Below are positions 18,846-27,819 of a stretch of 64,000 nt of DNA, piece by piece (the stretch's first letter is position 1; each line of letters opens with the position of its first letter). The DNA comes from Rhodoferax lithotrophicus (GTDB lineage Bacteria > Pseudomonadota > Gammaproteobacteria > Burkholderiales > Burkholderiaceae_C): assembly GCF_019973615.1 (NCBI RefSeq), contig NZ_AP024238.1, positions 3,555,989 through 3,619,988 of the forward strand, written 5' to 3'. A program made the translations under genes and the position numbers. The notes beneath the pieces are model-generated. The model was not told where the DNA came from. It saw only the letters and a program-made list of their open reading frames with translations, and searched no databases.

Positions 18846-21491
18846 TTGATAGTTAAGTCTCATCGTTGGCAACTCACCGCTGTGACGGTAGCTGCACTCA
18901 CGGGGTTATGGGCAACCCATGCAAACGCACTGTCTTTGGGACGGGTGTTTGTTCAATCCTCGCTAGGGGAAGCACTCAAGGCCGAAATTGAGATCCTGGA
19001 CATCAACGCTGACGAAGCCGCCTCACTGAGTGCACGGGTTGCACCGCCTGAGTCCTTCAAATCTGCAGGCCTGGACTACAACCCGGTTATGGCCAATTTA
19101 CGTGCCAAGCTGGCACGCCGTGCCAATGGTCAGGCTTATCTGCAAATCAGCAGTGACCGGCCTGTCAACGACCCGTTTGTAGACATGATTCTGGAAGCAA
19201 ACTGGAGCTCTGGTCGCATCGTGCGCGACTACACCATGCTGTTTGATCCCCCCAATCTGCGCCAGACTGCCGCAGTGCCACCGACACTGGCCCAGGTTCC
19301 CGTCGCGGCCTTGCCCGATGCCATCACACAACGCCCAGCAACCGCGTTGCCGGCTCAAACTACAAAACCTGCCGCAGCAGTGGTTCCGGCCCCTGCCCGC
19401 GCCAAAGCCAAGCCTGCTCAAACCACCACACCCCCATCACCTGCTCCAGCAGCACAACGCCAGGAGTCCAAACCGGCACAAGTGAATGTCAAGGCGGGTG
19501 ATACAGCAGGTCGTATTGCGGTGGCGCATAAGCCCGAAAGTGTCTCGCTGGATCAAATGCTGGTGGCCATGCTGCGCACCAATCCGGATGCCTTTATTGG
19601 TGACAACATCAACCGCATCAAGGCTGGTGCCGTGGTCACACTGCCCACCGAAGACCAAGCCAGCGCGACTTCAGCAGAACAAGCCCAAAAAATCATCTTT
19701 GCGCAAAGTAGCGACTTCAACACTTTCCGCCGTCAACTCGCAGATCACGTACCCACCACACCCACCAATCTCTCTGCTCGTGCGGTGAGTGGCAAGATAG
19801 AAGCCAGCGTCAAAGACAGTAAACCCCAAGTCGCGACACCAGACAAACTCACACTGACCAAAGGTTCGGTCACAGCCCATTCTTCTGAGGATCAACTGGC
19901 TAATGCCAACAATGATCAAGCCATTGCCAACCGCAAAGCAGAGCTGTCCAAAAACATTCAAGAGCTGAACAAACTTGCGGCCAGCTCAAGCGGTGCCACC
20001 AAACCCGCCGCCCCAACCAGTGGCCCCATCCCAAATCTGGATGTTCACAGCCCGATGCCCACATCGGCGCCACTGGCGCAGGCTTCTGCACCCACGGCAG
20101 CCGCATCCTTAGCCATCACACCACCAGCTCTTGCGGCCAGCGCCCCAGCAGCAGTCGCATCAGCTGCGGCAACAAGTCAAGCCTCCGCCCCCAAGAAACC
20201 TGTGTCCAAACCAGTGCTTGCGCCGCCTGCACCGGTCACAGAACCAAGTTTTGTCGATACCCTGCTCGAAAACCCCTTGCTGCCATTGGGTGCAGGCGGT
20301 TTGATTGCCTTGCTGGCTGGTTTTGCTTTTTACAAAGTTCGTCAACGTAAAAAAACCGCAGCGCTGGACAGCTCGTTCCTTGAAAGTCGTTTGAATCCCG
20401 AGTCTTTCTTTGGTGCCAGCGGTGGCCAAAACGTGGACACCAATGACAACCCCGTGACAGGTTCATCCATGATTTATTCGCCCAGCCAGCTGGATGCGGT
20501 GGACGACGTGGACCCTGTCGCCGAAGCGGATGTGTATCTGGCCTATGGCCGCGACCTGCAAGCCGAAGAAATCCTCAAGGATGCCCTGCGCAGCAACCCC
20601 AATCGGTTGGCCATCCACCAAAAACTGCTTGAGATATATGCCAAGCGAGGCGACACCAAAACCTTTGAGGCTATTGCGACTCTGGCATTCAATCTGACCA
20701 ATGGCACTGGCCAGGATTGGGAGCAAGTGTGCGAAAAAGGCTTGGCGATCGACCCTGACAATGTGCTTTATTTGCCTGGAGGGCAACCCCAGGCAGTCCC
20801 CAGCGCCAGCACAAGCCCAATGGCACTGGAAACCGCAAACGCCATCACGGACCACAGCGCAGACGACTTGTCACCAGAGCAATTAGCGCCAGCGACGGAC
20901 CTTGATCTCGACCTGGATCTGGATTTCTCCCTGGATGAGCCAGCACCAGGAGGCAGCACCAACTTGCTCCCGCCAGTTGAGCCAGCTGGGACGATGCCAA
21001 GCCCACAAGCCAGCGAACCCGACTTCAGCACCGAACCACTGCCTTCGCTGTCGATGGAACCTCTCCCGTTCGACATGCCAGAATCTGCACCACAACCGGC
21101 ACCCGTGCCTAGTGCAAGCAACGAGCTTTTGGCCATGGATGGTCTGGACTTTTCCCTTCCCGATACACCGGAATCATCGGCATCGGATGGATTCAACAAA
21201 ACCCAAACCTTAGACAACACTTCAGCAGCCACTCCACCTGCGCAGCCTGATTCAGGCATGCTCGAATTTGATCTGAGCTCACTCTCGCTGCACTTGGACG
21301 ATGAGCCCATCACCGAATCCGGTGCCATGCCCAACGCCATCGAAAACCCGCTTGAAACCAAATTGGCCTTGGCTGAGGAATTCAAAGCCATTGGGGATGA
21401 CGACGGTGCACGCGCCCTGATTGAAGAAGTGATTGCCGAAGCTGCAGGCGAGATCAAGACCAAAGCGCAGCGCGCGCTCAAGCAACTCTGA
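18846..21491 (+). CDS. fimV: FimV/HubP-family polar landmark protein
   Basis: A large (881 residues) inner-membrane protein of the FimV/HubP family, linked elsewhere to polar organisation, type IV pilus twitching and peptidoglycan binding. The start is a TTG with GGAG nine bases upstream. Order of parts: signal peptide ending THANA, the FimV N-terminal domain with LSLGRVFVQSSLGEALKAEI, a Pro/Ala-rich linker, a LysM-like domain at about 214-275 (VKAGDTAGRIAVAH), another Ala/Pro linker, one transmembrane segment at about 475-500 (LGAGGLIALLAGFAFYKV), an acidic Asp-rich cytoplasmic region with LDLDLDLDFSLDE, and the conserved C-terminal helical motif LALAEEFKAIGDDDGARALI. It occupies the usual asd-truA interval. 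Confidence 0.92.
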   Translation: MIVKSHRWQLTAVTVAALTGLWATHANALSLGRVFVQSSLGEALKAEIEILDINADEAASLSARVAPPESFKSAGLDYNPVMANLRAKLARRANGQAYLQISSDRPVNDPFVDMILEANWSSGRIVRDYTMLFDPPNLRQTAAVPPTLAQVPVAALPDAITQRPATALPAQTTKPAAAVVPAPARAKAKPAQTTTPPSPAPAAQRQESKPAQVNVKAGDTAGRIAVAHKPESVSLDQMLVAMLRTNPDAFIGDNINRIKAGAVVTLPTEDQASATSAEQAQKIIFAQSSDFNTFRRQLADHVPTTPTNLSARAVSGKIEASVKDSKPQVATPDKLTLTKGSVTAHSSEDQLANANNDQAIANRKAELSKNIQELNKLAASSSGATKPAAPTSGPIPNLDVHSPMPTSAPLAQASAPTAAASLAITPPALAASAPAAVASAAATSQASAPKKPVSKPVLAPPAPVTEPSFVDTLLENPLLPLGAGGLIALLAGFAFYKVRQRKKTAALDSSFLESRLNPESFFGASGGQNVDTNDNPVTGSSMIYSPSQLDAVDDVDPVAEADVYLAYGRDLQAEEILKDALRSNPNRLAIHQKLLEIYAKRGDTKTFEAIATLAFNLTNGTGQDWEQVCEKGLAIDPDNVLYLPGGQPQAVPSASTSPMALETANAITDHSADDLSPEQLAPATDLDLDLDLDFSLDEPAPGGSTNLLPPVEPAGTMPSPQASEPDFSTEPLPSLSMEPLPFDMPESAPQPAPVPSASNELLAMDGLDFSLPDTPESSASDGFNKTQTLDNTSAATPPAQPDSGMLEFDLSSLSLHLDDEPITESGAMPNAIENPLETKLALAEEFKAIGDDDGARALIEEVIAEAAGEIKTKAQRALKQL

Positions 21492-21499
21492 CACCACGG

Positions 21500-22306
21500 A
21501 TGGTGCAAGACCGGCAGGACCGCGTGCGACTGGCGCTGGGCATCAGCTACCAAGGGGGCCATTACCAAGGCTGGCAAAGCCAGTCGTCCGGGCAAACGGT
21601 GCAAGACCAGCTTGAAAAAGCCCTGAGCCAATTTGCCGACCACCGTGTCTCCACCCTGTGCGCCGGCCGCACCGATGCCGGGGTGCATGGTCTGATGCAG
21701 GTGGTGCACTTCGACACCCCGGTGAACCGCCCCGAGGCCTCCTGGGTGCGCGGGCCCAACGCCCTGCTGCCGCGTGACATTGCGGTGCAATGGGCCCGGC
21801 ATGTTCCGGCAGAATTTCACTGCCGCGCCAGCGCCCTGTCACGCCGTTACGCCTACAGCCTGCTCGAATCCCCGGTGCGCCCCAGCGTGGAACATGGCCG
21901 GGTCGGCTGGGTACATCGTCCGTTGAACCTCGAATTGATGCAACAAGCCGCCGCCCGGCTGCTGGGTGAACACGATTTCACCTCGTTTCGCGCCAGCGCC
22001 TGCCAGGCCTTGTCACCGGTCAAACACCTGATGCGCATCGACATCTGCCGCCGCGGGGCCTACTGGCGCTTTGAATTTGAAGCCAATGCGTTTTTGCACC
22101 ACATGATCCGCAACCTGATGGGTTGCCTGCTGCTCGTTGGCGACCAACGCCGCCCACCCGAGTGGATCAGCGAGGTGCTGGCGGCGCGTGACCGTGATGC
22201 CGCGGCCCCCACGTTTTCGCCCGACGGGCTGTACTTTTTAGGCCCCTGCTATGCCCCGCATTGGGGCCTGCCAGAGCGCACCCCACTTTTTGACCTGCTG
22301 CCATGA
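21500..22306 (+). CDS. truA: tRNA pseudouridine(38-40) synthase
   Basis: Modifies U38-U40 in the anticodon arm of many tRNAs (268 residues). The catalytic Asp lies in CAGRTDAGVHGLMQVVHFDT; LGISYQGGHYQGWQSQ at the N terminus and FLHHMIRNLMGCLLLVG near the C terminus are family signatures. It begins nine bases after fimV and overlaps trpF by ATGA, so translation is coupled. From here the sequence is visibly richer in G+C than the TCA-cycle region upstream. Confidence 0.96.
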   Translation: MVQDRQDRVRLALGISYQGGHYQGWQSQSSGQTVQDQLEKALSQFADHRVSTLCAGRTDAGVHGLMQVVHFDTPVNRPEASWVRGPNALLPRDIAVQWARHVPAEFHCRASALSRRYAYSLLESPVRPSVEHGRVGWVHRPLNLELMQQAAARLLGEHDFTSFRASACQALSPVKHLMRIDICRRGAYWRFEFEANAFLHHMIRNLMGCLLLVGDQRRPPEWISEVLAARDRDAAAPTFSPDGLYFLGPCYAPHWGLPERTPLFDLLP

Positions 22307-23028
22307 CCAACAACCCCGCCCCAAGCACGCTGCTGCGCACCCGCATCAAAATCTGCGGCCTGACCCGCGAATCCGATGTCGATGCGGCCGTCTCAGCCGG
22401 GGTCGATGCGATTGGTTTTGTGTTGTACGCCAAAAGCCCGCGCCATGTGTCGGCCCAACGCGCCGCCGAATTGGCCCGCAGACTGCCGCCCTTTGTCACC
22501 CCGGTGCTGCTCTTTGTCAATGAAGCCACTTCAAAAATAATAGCTGCTTGCGCAAGTGTATCGGGGTCTATCGCCCAATTTCATGGTGATGAAACCCCTG
22601 CAGATTGCTGGGCCGCCAGCGCACAGGGCCAGCGCCCCTACCTGCGTGCGGCCCGGATTCCCATGGGTGAAGCCGGGCGCGGCTTTGATCTCTTAAAATT
22701 CGCCCAAGATTACTCACAGGCTCAGGCCATTTTGCTGGACGCGCACATTGACGGGTTCGGCGGTGGCGGGCAAACATTCAATTGGTCACTGCTTCCTCCA
22801 AACGTCAACGCTCACCTCGTCTTGAGTGGTGGGCTGAACGCTGCCAACGTGATCGATGGCATCACACAGGTGCGTCCACGCTGTAAATCGCTCAGCGTCG
22901 ACATCAGCTCCGGTGTTGAGGTGCCCGGCCAAAAAGGCATCAAAGACCCCACAAGAATTCGTGAGTTTGTCGCTGCCGTTCGTCTGGCAGACCAACTCTT
23001 CAATGACAAATCAGCCTCTAGCCCTTGA
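22303..23028 (+). CDS. trpF: Phosphoribosylanthranilate isomerase
   Basis: Third-stage enzyme of tryptophan biosynthesis (241 residues, somewhat long for TrpF). The (beta-alpha)8 barrel signatures are present: TRIKICGLTRESDVDAAVSAGVDAIGF split as KICGLTRESD and GVDAIGFVLYAKSPR, the QFHGDET segment, LLDAHIDGFGGGGQTFNW, LVLSGGLNAANV and VDISSGVEVPGQKGIKD. Two stretches coincide with copies of the dispersed repeat: the helix SKIIAACASVSGSIAQF before QFHGDE, and the C-terminal tail ending in SASSP together with the stop codon itself. Confidence 0.95.
   Translation: MTNNPAPSTLLRTRIKICGLTRESDVDAAVSAGVDAIGFVLYAKSPRHVSAQRAAELARRLPPFVTPVLLFVNEATSKIIAACASVSGSIAQFHGDETPADCWAASAQGQRPYLRAARIPMGEAGRGFDLLKFAQDYSQAQAILLDAHIDGFGGGGQTFNWSLLPPNVNAHLVLSGGLNAANVIDGITQVRPRCKSLSVDISSGVEVPGQKGIKDPTRIREFVAAVRLADQLFNDKSASSP
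22532..22583 (+). repeat. Dispersed palindromic repeat, copy 2 (inside trpF)
   Basis: Reads ATAATAGCTGCTTGCGC, a divergent loop, then TCTATCGCCCAATTTCA, matching both ends of the family pattern. It is translated within TrpF in the frame ATA-GCT-GCT-TGC-GCA, corresponding to the frame used by copy 5 in trpA. Confidence 0.72.
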
Positions 23029-23056
23029 TACACAAACGCAAGCAGCTATTCAATTG
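23008..23056 (-). repeat. Dispersed palindromic repeat, copy 3 (trpF stop / trpF-trpB gap)
   Basis: In reverse orientation: AAATCAGCCTCTAGCCCTTG, a loop, then CGCAAGCAGCTATTCAATTG. It covers the last codons and the TGA stop of trpF and most of the gap before trpB. Confidence 0.82.
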
Positions 23057-23064
23057 ATACCATC

Positions 23065-24390
23065 ATGTTTGACTACCAACAACCCGATCCACGCGGTCAC
23101 TTCGGCATCTACGGAGGCAGTTTTGCCTCTGAGACCCTGACCCACGCCATCAACGAGCTCAAAGCCGCCTACGCCAAGTACCAGTTCGACCCCGAGTTCA
23201 TCGCTGAATTCGAATCCGAACTGGCCCACTTTGTCGGCCGCCCCTCCCCCGTCTACCATGCGGCGCGCATGAGCCGCGAGATGGGTGGGGCACAAATCTT
23301 CCTCAAGCGCGAAGACCTGAACCACACCGGCGCGCACAAGATCAACAACACCATCGGTCAGGCCATGCTGGCCAAGCGCATGGGCAAACCGCGCGTGATT
23401 GCCGAAACCGGAGCTGGTCAGCACGGCGTCGCCACCGCCACCATCTGTGCCCGCTACGGGCTCGAATGTGTGGTCTATATGGGCAGCGAAGATGTCAAGC
23501 GCCAAAGCCCCAACGTCTACCGCATGAAACTGCTCGGGGCCACCGTGGTGCCCGTCACCAGCGGCAGCCGCACCCTGAAAGATGCGCTGAACGAAGCCAT
23601 GCGCGACTGGGTTGCCAACGTCGACAACACCTTCTACATCATCGGCACCGTGGCTGGCCCACACCCCTACCCGATGATGGTGCGCGATTTCCAGAGCGTC
23701 ATCGGCAAGGAATGCCTGGTGCAAATGCCCGAGATGCTCCACGCCGCTGGCTGCAACACCGAGCAACCCGATGTGGTGGTGGCCTGTGTCGGCGGTGGGT
23801 CGAATGCCATGGGCATCTTCTACCCTTACATCCAGCATGAAGCCACCCAACTGATTGGCGTCGAAGCGGCTGGCGAGGGCATCGACAGCGGCAAGCACTC
23901 GGCCTCCATCCAGCGCGGCAGCCCCGGCGTGTTACACGGCAACCGCACCTATGTGCTGCAAGACGAGAACGGCCAGGTGACTGAAACCCACAGCATCAGC
24001 GCCGGACTGGACTACCCCGGTGTTGGCCCCGAGCACGCCTTTTTGAACGACATTGGCCGCGCCCAATACGTCGGCATCACCGACAAGGAAGCGCTGGAAG
24101 CCTTTCACTACCTGTGCCGCACCGAGGGCATCATCCCGGCGCTGGAATCCAGCCACGCCGTCGCCTATGCCATGAAACTGGCCAAAACCATGCGGCCCGA
24201 CCAGTCCATTCTGGTCAACCTGTCCGGCCGCGGTGACAAAGACATCGGCACGGTGGCCGATTTGTCCAAGGCCGACTTCTTCTGCCGCCCCAGTTGCCAG
24301 GGCCAATCGGTCAAAGGTGATGGTCAAAATGTGTCTGTAGCCCTTGTGAAACAAGCGCAAACAGCTGCTATTTCAGGAGCATCCAAATGA
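23065..24390 (+). CDS. trpB: Tryptophan synthase, beta subunit
   Basis: PLP enzyme joining indole and serine to tryptophan (441 residues, longer than the usual 395-420). The PLP lysine is in [35 protein letters not shown] and [15 protein letters not shown] bind substrate and phosphate; the family normally ends soon after [31 protein letters not shown]. Here about 28 further residues follow, and much of this tail ([16 protein letters not shown]) is encoded by a copy of the dispersed palindromic repeat. The stop overlaps trpA by ATGA. Confidence 0.96.
   Translation: MFDYQQPDPRGHFGIYGGSFASETLTHAINELKAAYAKYQFDPEFIAEFESELAHFVGRPSPVYHAARMSREMGGAQIFLKREDLNHTGAHKINNTIGQAMLAKRMGKPRVIAETGAGQHGVATATICARYGLECVVYMGSEDVKRQSPNVYRMKLLGATVVPVTSGSRTLKDALNEAMRDWVANVDNTFYIIGTVAGPHPYPMMVRDFQSVIGKECLVQMPEMLHAAGCNTEQPDVVVACVGGGSNAMGIFYPYIQHEATQLIGVEAAGEGIDSGKHSASIQRGSPGVLHGNRTYVLQDENGQVTETHSISAGLDYPGVGPEHAFLNDIGRAQYVGITDKEALEAFHYLCRTEGIIPALESSHAVAYAMKLAKTMRPDQSILVNLSGRGDKDIGTVADLSKADFFCRPSCQGQSVKGDGQNVSVALVKQAQTAAISGASK
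24323..24376 (-). repeat. Dispersed palindromic repeat, copy 4 (3' end of trpB)
   Basis: Reverse orientation: CAAAATGTGTCTGTAGCCCTTG, given as GTCTGTAGCCCTTG, a loop, then AAGCGCAAACAGCTGCTATTT. It is read as the C-terminal extension of TrpB and carries the codon register GCG-CAA-ACA-GCT. Confidence 0.82.
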
Positions 24391-25238
24391 GCCGCATGGC
24401 CGCCACCTTCACCCAGCTTAAAGCCCAAGGCCGCAAGGCGCTGATTCCGTTTGTCACTGCGGGCTTCCCGTTTGCCGACATCACGCCCGAACTGATGCAT
24501 GCTTTGGTGGCCGGGGGCGCTGATGTGATTGAACTCGGCGTGCCGTTTTCCGACCCCAGCGCGGACGGTCCGGTGATCCAGAATGCCGGCGACAAGGCCC
24601 TGGCGTTTGGCATCGGCATGACCCAGGTGCTGGACATGGTGCGGGTATTCCGTGAGCAAAACCAGACCACCCCTGTGGTACTGATGGGCTACGCCAACCC
24701 GGTGGAGCGCTACAACCAGGTTCATGCAGCTCCTAAAACAGAAGCTACTCATGCAATAAACACAAGGGCTACAAGCCCATTTGTGCGTGATGCAGCAGCA
24801 GCGGGGGTGGATGGTGTGCTGGTGGTGGACTACCCACCGGAAGAGTGTGAAGACTTCGCCGCCGAGCTCAAAAGCCATGGCCTGGATTTGATTTTCTTGT
24901 TAGCACCCACTTCCACCGACGAGCGCATGCAGCAAGTGGCCCGCATCGCCAGCGGCTACGTGTACTACGTGTCGCTCAAGGGGGTCACTGGCTCAGGCGC
25001 ACTCGACACCGGGGCGGTAGAGGCTATGCTGCCTCGCATCCGCGCCCATGTGCAGTGCCCGGTCGGTGTCGGTTTTGGCATTCGGGATGCCGCCACCGCC
25101 AAGGCCATTGGCCGGGTTGCCGATGCGGTGGTGATCGGCAGCAAGATCATTCAATTGATTGACAACCAGCCGCGCGACCAGGTGGCGGCCACGGCACAAA
25201 CCTTCCTGCGCGAGATTCGCACCGCATTGGATTCATAA
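24387..25238 (+). CDS. trpA: Tryptophan synthase, alpha subunit
   Basis: Cleaves indole-3-glycerol phosphate to indole, which is channelled to TrpB (283 residues; the family is usually about 265-270). The catalytic Glu lies in [21 protein letters not shown] and the catalytic Asp in [26 protein letters not shown] and [14 protein letters not shown] form the phosphate site. Between [13 protein letters not shown] and [12 protein letters not shown], where most TrpA proteins have only a few residues, there are about 20 extra residues ([20 protein letters not shown]) encoded by a copy of the dispersed repeat. This is in the region of loop 2, near the TrpA-TrpB interface, so an effect on activity is possible. 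The frame is intact. Confidence 0.95.
   Translation: MSRMAATFTQLKAQGRKALIPFVTAGFPFADITPELMHALVAGGADVIELGVPFSDPSADGPVIQNAGDKALAFGIGMTQVLDMVRVFREQNQTTPVVLMGYANPVERYNQVHAAPKTEATHAINTRATSPFVRDAAAAGVDGVLVVDYPPEECEDFAAELKSHGLDLIFLLAPTSTDERMQQVARIASGYVYYVSLKGVTGSGALDTGAVEAMLPRIRAHVQCPVGVGFGIRDAATAKAIGRVADAVVIGSKIIQLIDNQPRDQVAATAQTFLREIRTALDS
24732..24784 (+). repeat. Dispersed palindromic repeat, copy 5 (inside trpA)
   Basis: Reads CTAAAACAGAAGCTACTCATGC, given as AAAACAGAAGCTACT, a loop, then ACAAGGGCTACAAGCCCATTT. It is divergent but aligns along its length with the family and corresponds to the extra residues of TrpA. Confidence 0.72.
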
Positions 25239-25310
25239 TCCGCCGTTGAAACTTTTCGGGGCAGTGCGCTGCAACTGCGGCCTTCTGTCCCGCCCCCTTA
25301 GGAGAAAAGC

Positions 25311-26183
25311 ATGAGTTGGCTTGAAAAACTGCTTCCCCCCAAAATCCAGCAAACCGACCCCAAAGACCGGCGCGCCATCCCTGAAGGCCTGTGGATCAAA
25401 TGCCCCAGCTGCGACACCGTGTTGTACAAAGCCGATCTGGAGCAAAACCAGAACGTTTGCCCCAGTTGCAACCACCACCACCGCATTGGTGCACGCGCCC
25501 GGCTCAACGTCTTTCTGGACAACGAAGGCCGTTATGAAATCGGCCAGGAAGTGCTGCCGGTGGATGCGCTCAAATTCAAAGACAGCCGCAAATACCCCGA
25601 GCGCCTGAAAGAAGCCATGGAAAACACCGGCGAGACCGATGCGCTGGTGGTCATGGGTGGTACGGTCATGAGTATCGGGCTGGTGGCGGCCTGCTTTGAA
25701 TTTGAATTCATGGGCGGCAGCATGGGTTCGGTGGTCGGTGAGCGCTTTGCCCGCGGTGTGCAAACCGCCATTGATCAAAAAGTGCCGTTTGTCTGCTTTA
25801 CCGCCACCGGTGGTGCACGTATGCAGGAAGGCTTGCTGAGTTTGATGCAAATGGCCAAAACCAATGCCTCGCTGACCCATCTGGCCAAGAAAGGCCTGCC
25901 CTTTATCAGCGTGCTGACCGACCCCACCATGGGCGGTGTGAGCGCCGGGTTTGCCTTTCTGGGCGACGTGGTGATTGCCGAACCCAAGGCCTTGATTGGT
26001 TTTGCCGGCCCACGGGTGATTGAGTCCACCGTGCGCGTCACCCTGCCCGAAGGTTTTCAGCGGGCCGAATTCCTGCAAACCAAAGGCGCCGTCGACCTGA
26101 TCTGTGACCGCCGCGAACTGCGCAAAACCATTGCCAACACCCTGGCCATGCTGACACGCCAGCCCGCTGACGCGGTGAGTTAA
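25311..26183 (+). CDS. accD: Acetyl-CoA carboxylase carboxyltransferase, beta subunit
   Basis: Carboxyltransferase beta subunit for malonyl-CoA synthesis, the first step of fatty-acid synthesis (290 residues). The N-terminal zinc ribbon has four cysteines, in [12 protein letters not shown] and [13 protein letters not shown] (about residues 25-50); the crotonase-like core includes [39 protein letters not shown] and [16 protein letters not shown]. It is the last gene of the leu-trp-acc run. folC, which often follows accD in Burkholderiales, is not here; the next gene converges from the other strand. Confidence 0.97.
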   Translation: MSWLEKLLPPKIQQTDPKDRRAIPEGLWIKCPSCDTVLYKADLEQNQNVCPSCNHHHRIGARARLNVFLDNEGRYEIGQEVLPVDALKFKDSRKYPERLKEAMENTGETDALVVMGGTVMSIGLVAACFEFEFMGGSMGSVVGERFARGVQTAIDQKVPFVCFTATGGARMQEGLLSLMQMAKTNASLTHLAKKGLPFISVLTDPTMGGVSAGFAFLGDVVIAEPKALIGFAGPRVIESTVRVTLPEGFQRAEFLQTKGAVDLICDRRELRKTIANTLAMLTRQPADAVS

Positions 26184-26200
26184 AGACTTTTTTGCCTCTT

Positions 26201-26301
26201 ATTCCGTTTCTAAATCATTCGTGTCTAGGCGCGAAGCCGCAGGCAGTGCAGACGCACGACAAGGCGAAGCAACAACGACACGGATGATTTTGAAATGGAA
26301 T
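26201..26301. repeat. 101-base inverted-repeat mini element between accD and cysA
   Basis: Two 25-base arms, ATTCCGTTTCTAAATCATTC plus GTGTC on the left and the reverse complement of ATTCCATTTCAAAATCATCC plus GTGTC on the right, match at 22 of 25 positions. They enclose about 50 bases with GGCGCGAAGCCGCAGGC and AAGGCGAAGCAAC. The right arm reaches into the cysA stop codon. The structure is that of a MITE-like or REP-like element, or a bidirectional terminator. Confidence 0.65.
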
Positions 26302-27395
26302 TAAGCTACAAACACCCGCGCCCGGCGCGGTGTCAGTACCAGTGTGTCGCCTTCCTTGAACTCAAGCTCACGGTAATGCTGGGCCGGAATCTGGGCTTCA
26401 ATGATGTCGCCACTGCCTGCGGCTGAGGCATCCAGAGGCAAGAGTTCCAGGCGGGCAATGGGCCCAATCACCATGGCGCGGGTCAGCTTGGCCACAATGC
26501 CGCGCTGCTCAAAGTTTCCTGGCACATAACGCTGCACATCCAGATCATGCGGGCGCACATAGGCAAAAGCCTTGCTGTCCTGCACCTCGCTGTGCTCCGG
26601 TGTGGCCAAACGCAGACCTTGCTGGTCTTCACCAATGAGCATTTCACCTTCATGGGCGCGACCATGAAACAGGTTCACATCGCCCAAAAAGCCATAAACA
26701 AACGGGCTGGCAGGGTGATCCCACACCTCTTGGGGTGAACCAATCTGCTCCACCTTGCCAGTGTTCATCAGCACCACACGGTCGGCCACTTCCAACGCTT
26801 CTTCCTGGTCATGGGTGACAAAAATGCTGGTGACATGTAAATCGTCATGTAAACGGCGCAGCCAGCGGCGCAACTCTTTGCGCACCTTGGCATCCAGCGC
26901 ACCAAAAGGCTCGTCCAGCAGCAACACCTGCGGCTCCACCGCCAGTGCCCGCGCCAGGGCAATACGCTGACGCTGACCACCTGAAAGCTGTGAGGGGTAA
27001 CGGTCCGCCAGCCAATCCAGTTGCACCAGACCCAGCAGGTCATGCACCTTTTGCTTGATCACAGTTTCAGACGGGCGTGTGGCCTTGGGCTTCATACGCA
27101 GACCAAACGCCACGTTGTCAAACACACTCATGTGGCGAAACAGCGCGTAATGCTGGAACACAAAACCCACGTTGCGTTCACGCACATGTTTGTCTGTGGT
27201 GTCTTGCCCATTGAACAAAATATGCCCCTGGTCAGCCGTTTCCAGCCCGGCAATGATGCGCAACAGTGTGGTTTTGCCGCAGCCCGAAGGCCCCAGCAAG
27301 GCCACCAGTTCGCCAGACTCGATGTCCAGGCTGACATCGCGCAGGGCGTGAAAGTTGCCAAAGTCTTTGCTGATGTGACGGATTTCTATGCTCAT
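26301..27395 (-). CDS. cysA: Sulfate/thiosulfate ABC transporter, ATP-binding protein
   Basis: ATPase of the sulfate importer (364 residues). Walker A is GPSGCGKTT, the ABC signature [15 protein letters not shown], Walker [12 protein letters not shown], followed by the H-loop [19 protein letters not shown]; a C-terminal TOBE-type domain includes [15 protein letters not shown]. The start at 27395 ([10 protein letters not shown]) matches the family; an upstream frame extension to 27437 is rejected. It is separated from cysW by about 420 bases containing a large inverted-repeat element, so it may be less tightly coupled to the rest of the operon than usual. Confidence 0.96.
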   Translation of the reverse strand: MSIEIRHISKDFGNFHALRDVSLDIESGELVALLGPSGCGKTTLLRIIAGLETADQGHILFNGQDTTDKHVRERNVGFVFQHYALFRHMSVFDNVAFGLRMKPKATRPSETVIKQKVHDLLGLVQLDWLADRYPSQLSGGQRQRIALARALAVEPQVLLLDEPFGALDAKVRKELRRWLRRLHDDLHVTSIFVTHDQEEALEVADRVVLMNTGKVEQIGSPQEVWDHPASPFVYGFLGDVNLFHGRAHEGEMLIGEDQQGLRLATPEHSEVQDSKAFAYVRPHDLDVQRYVPGNFEQRGIVAKLTRAMVIGPIARLELLPLDASAAGSGDIIEAQIPAQHYRELEFKEGDTLVLTPRRARVFVA

Positions 27396-27460
27396 TTTTT
27401 TACTCGGTAAATTTTTTGAATGTTTCAGTTGGGGCAATGGAGTGGCTTTCCCCCACTCAC

Positions 27461-27759
27461 TCCCCCCGCCCTCTCCCGCCCCGCCGGGCGGAAGAGGGAG
27501 CTAACAGCCGTATTTGGTCTTGTGTTTTGAGGGAGTGAGTTCAAGGTGGGAAGACAACGCAGCGCTGTGGGGTGTACGACTGCCATAGGAAATGGGTGCG
27601 CTTGAGCGTTGGCGAGCGTTTTTCCAGCGCGAACGCCCGTGTGTCCCACACCATTCCGTTGGCCGTGGCGTAGTACGTCTTCAGTTTTGAGACGCAGCCA
27701 AATACGGCTGTTGACTCCCCTTTCCGCCCCGGCGGGAGTGGAAAGGGGCGGGGGGGGAT
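27461..27759. repeat. ~300-base inverted-repeat element between cysW and cysA (MITE-like)
   Basis: The 424-base gap 27396-27819 has no gene I can support. Its arms of about 60 bases are inverted copies: the innermost 15 bases AACAGCCGTATTTGG (27503-27517) and CCAAATACGGCTGTT (27698-27712) are perfect, and the outer parts CCCCCCGCCCTCTCCCGCCC and the complement of the right end are similar. Each arm also folds on itself, e.g. CCCCTTTCC with GGAAAGGGG. The ~180-base centre is flanked by near-direct repeats GTCTTGTGTTTTGAG and GTCTTCAGTTTTGAG. There is no transposase; it is probably a non-autonomous mobile or repeat element. Confidence 0.65.
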
Positions 27760-27819
27760 AGGGAGGGACGACAAACGCCAAAAAACCATCATCAAAGGCA
27801 AACATCACACCCCCCAGCC

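Noticed and set aside
22532..22583. The trpF internal repeat as a frameshift or gene disruption
   Set aside because: TrpF has all its barrel motifs on both sides in one frame, so the gene appears functional.
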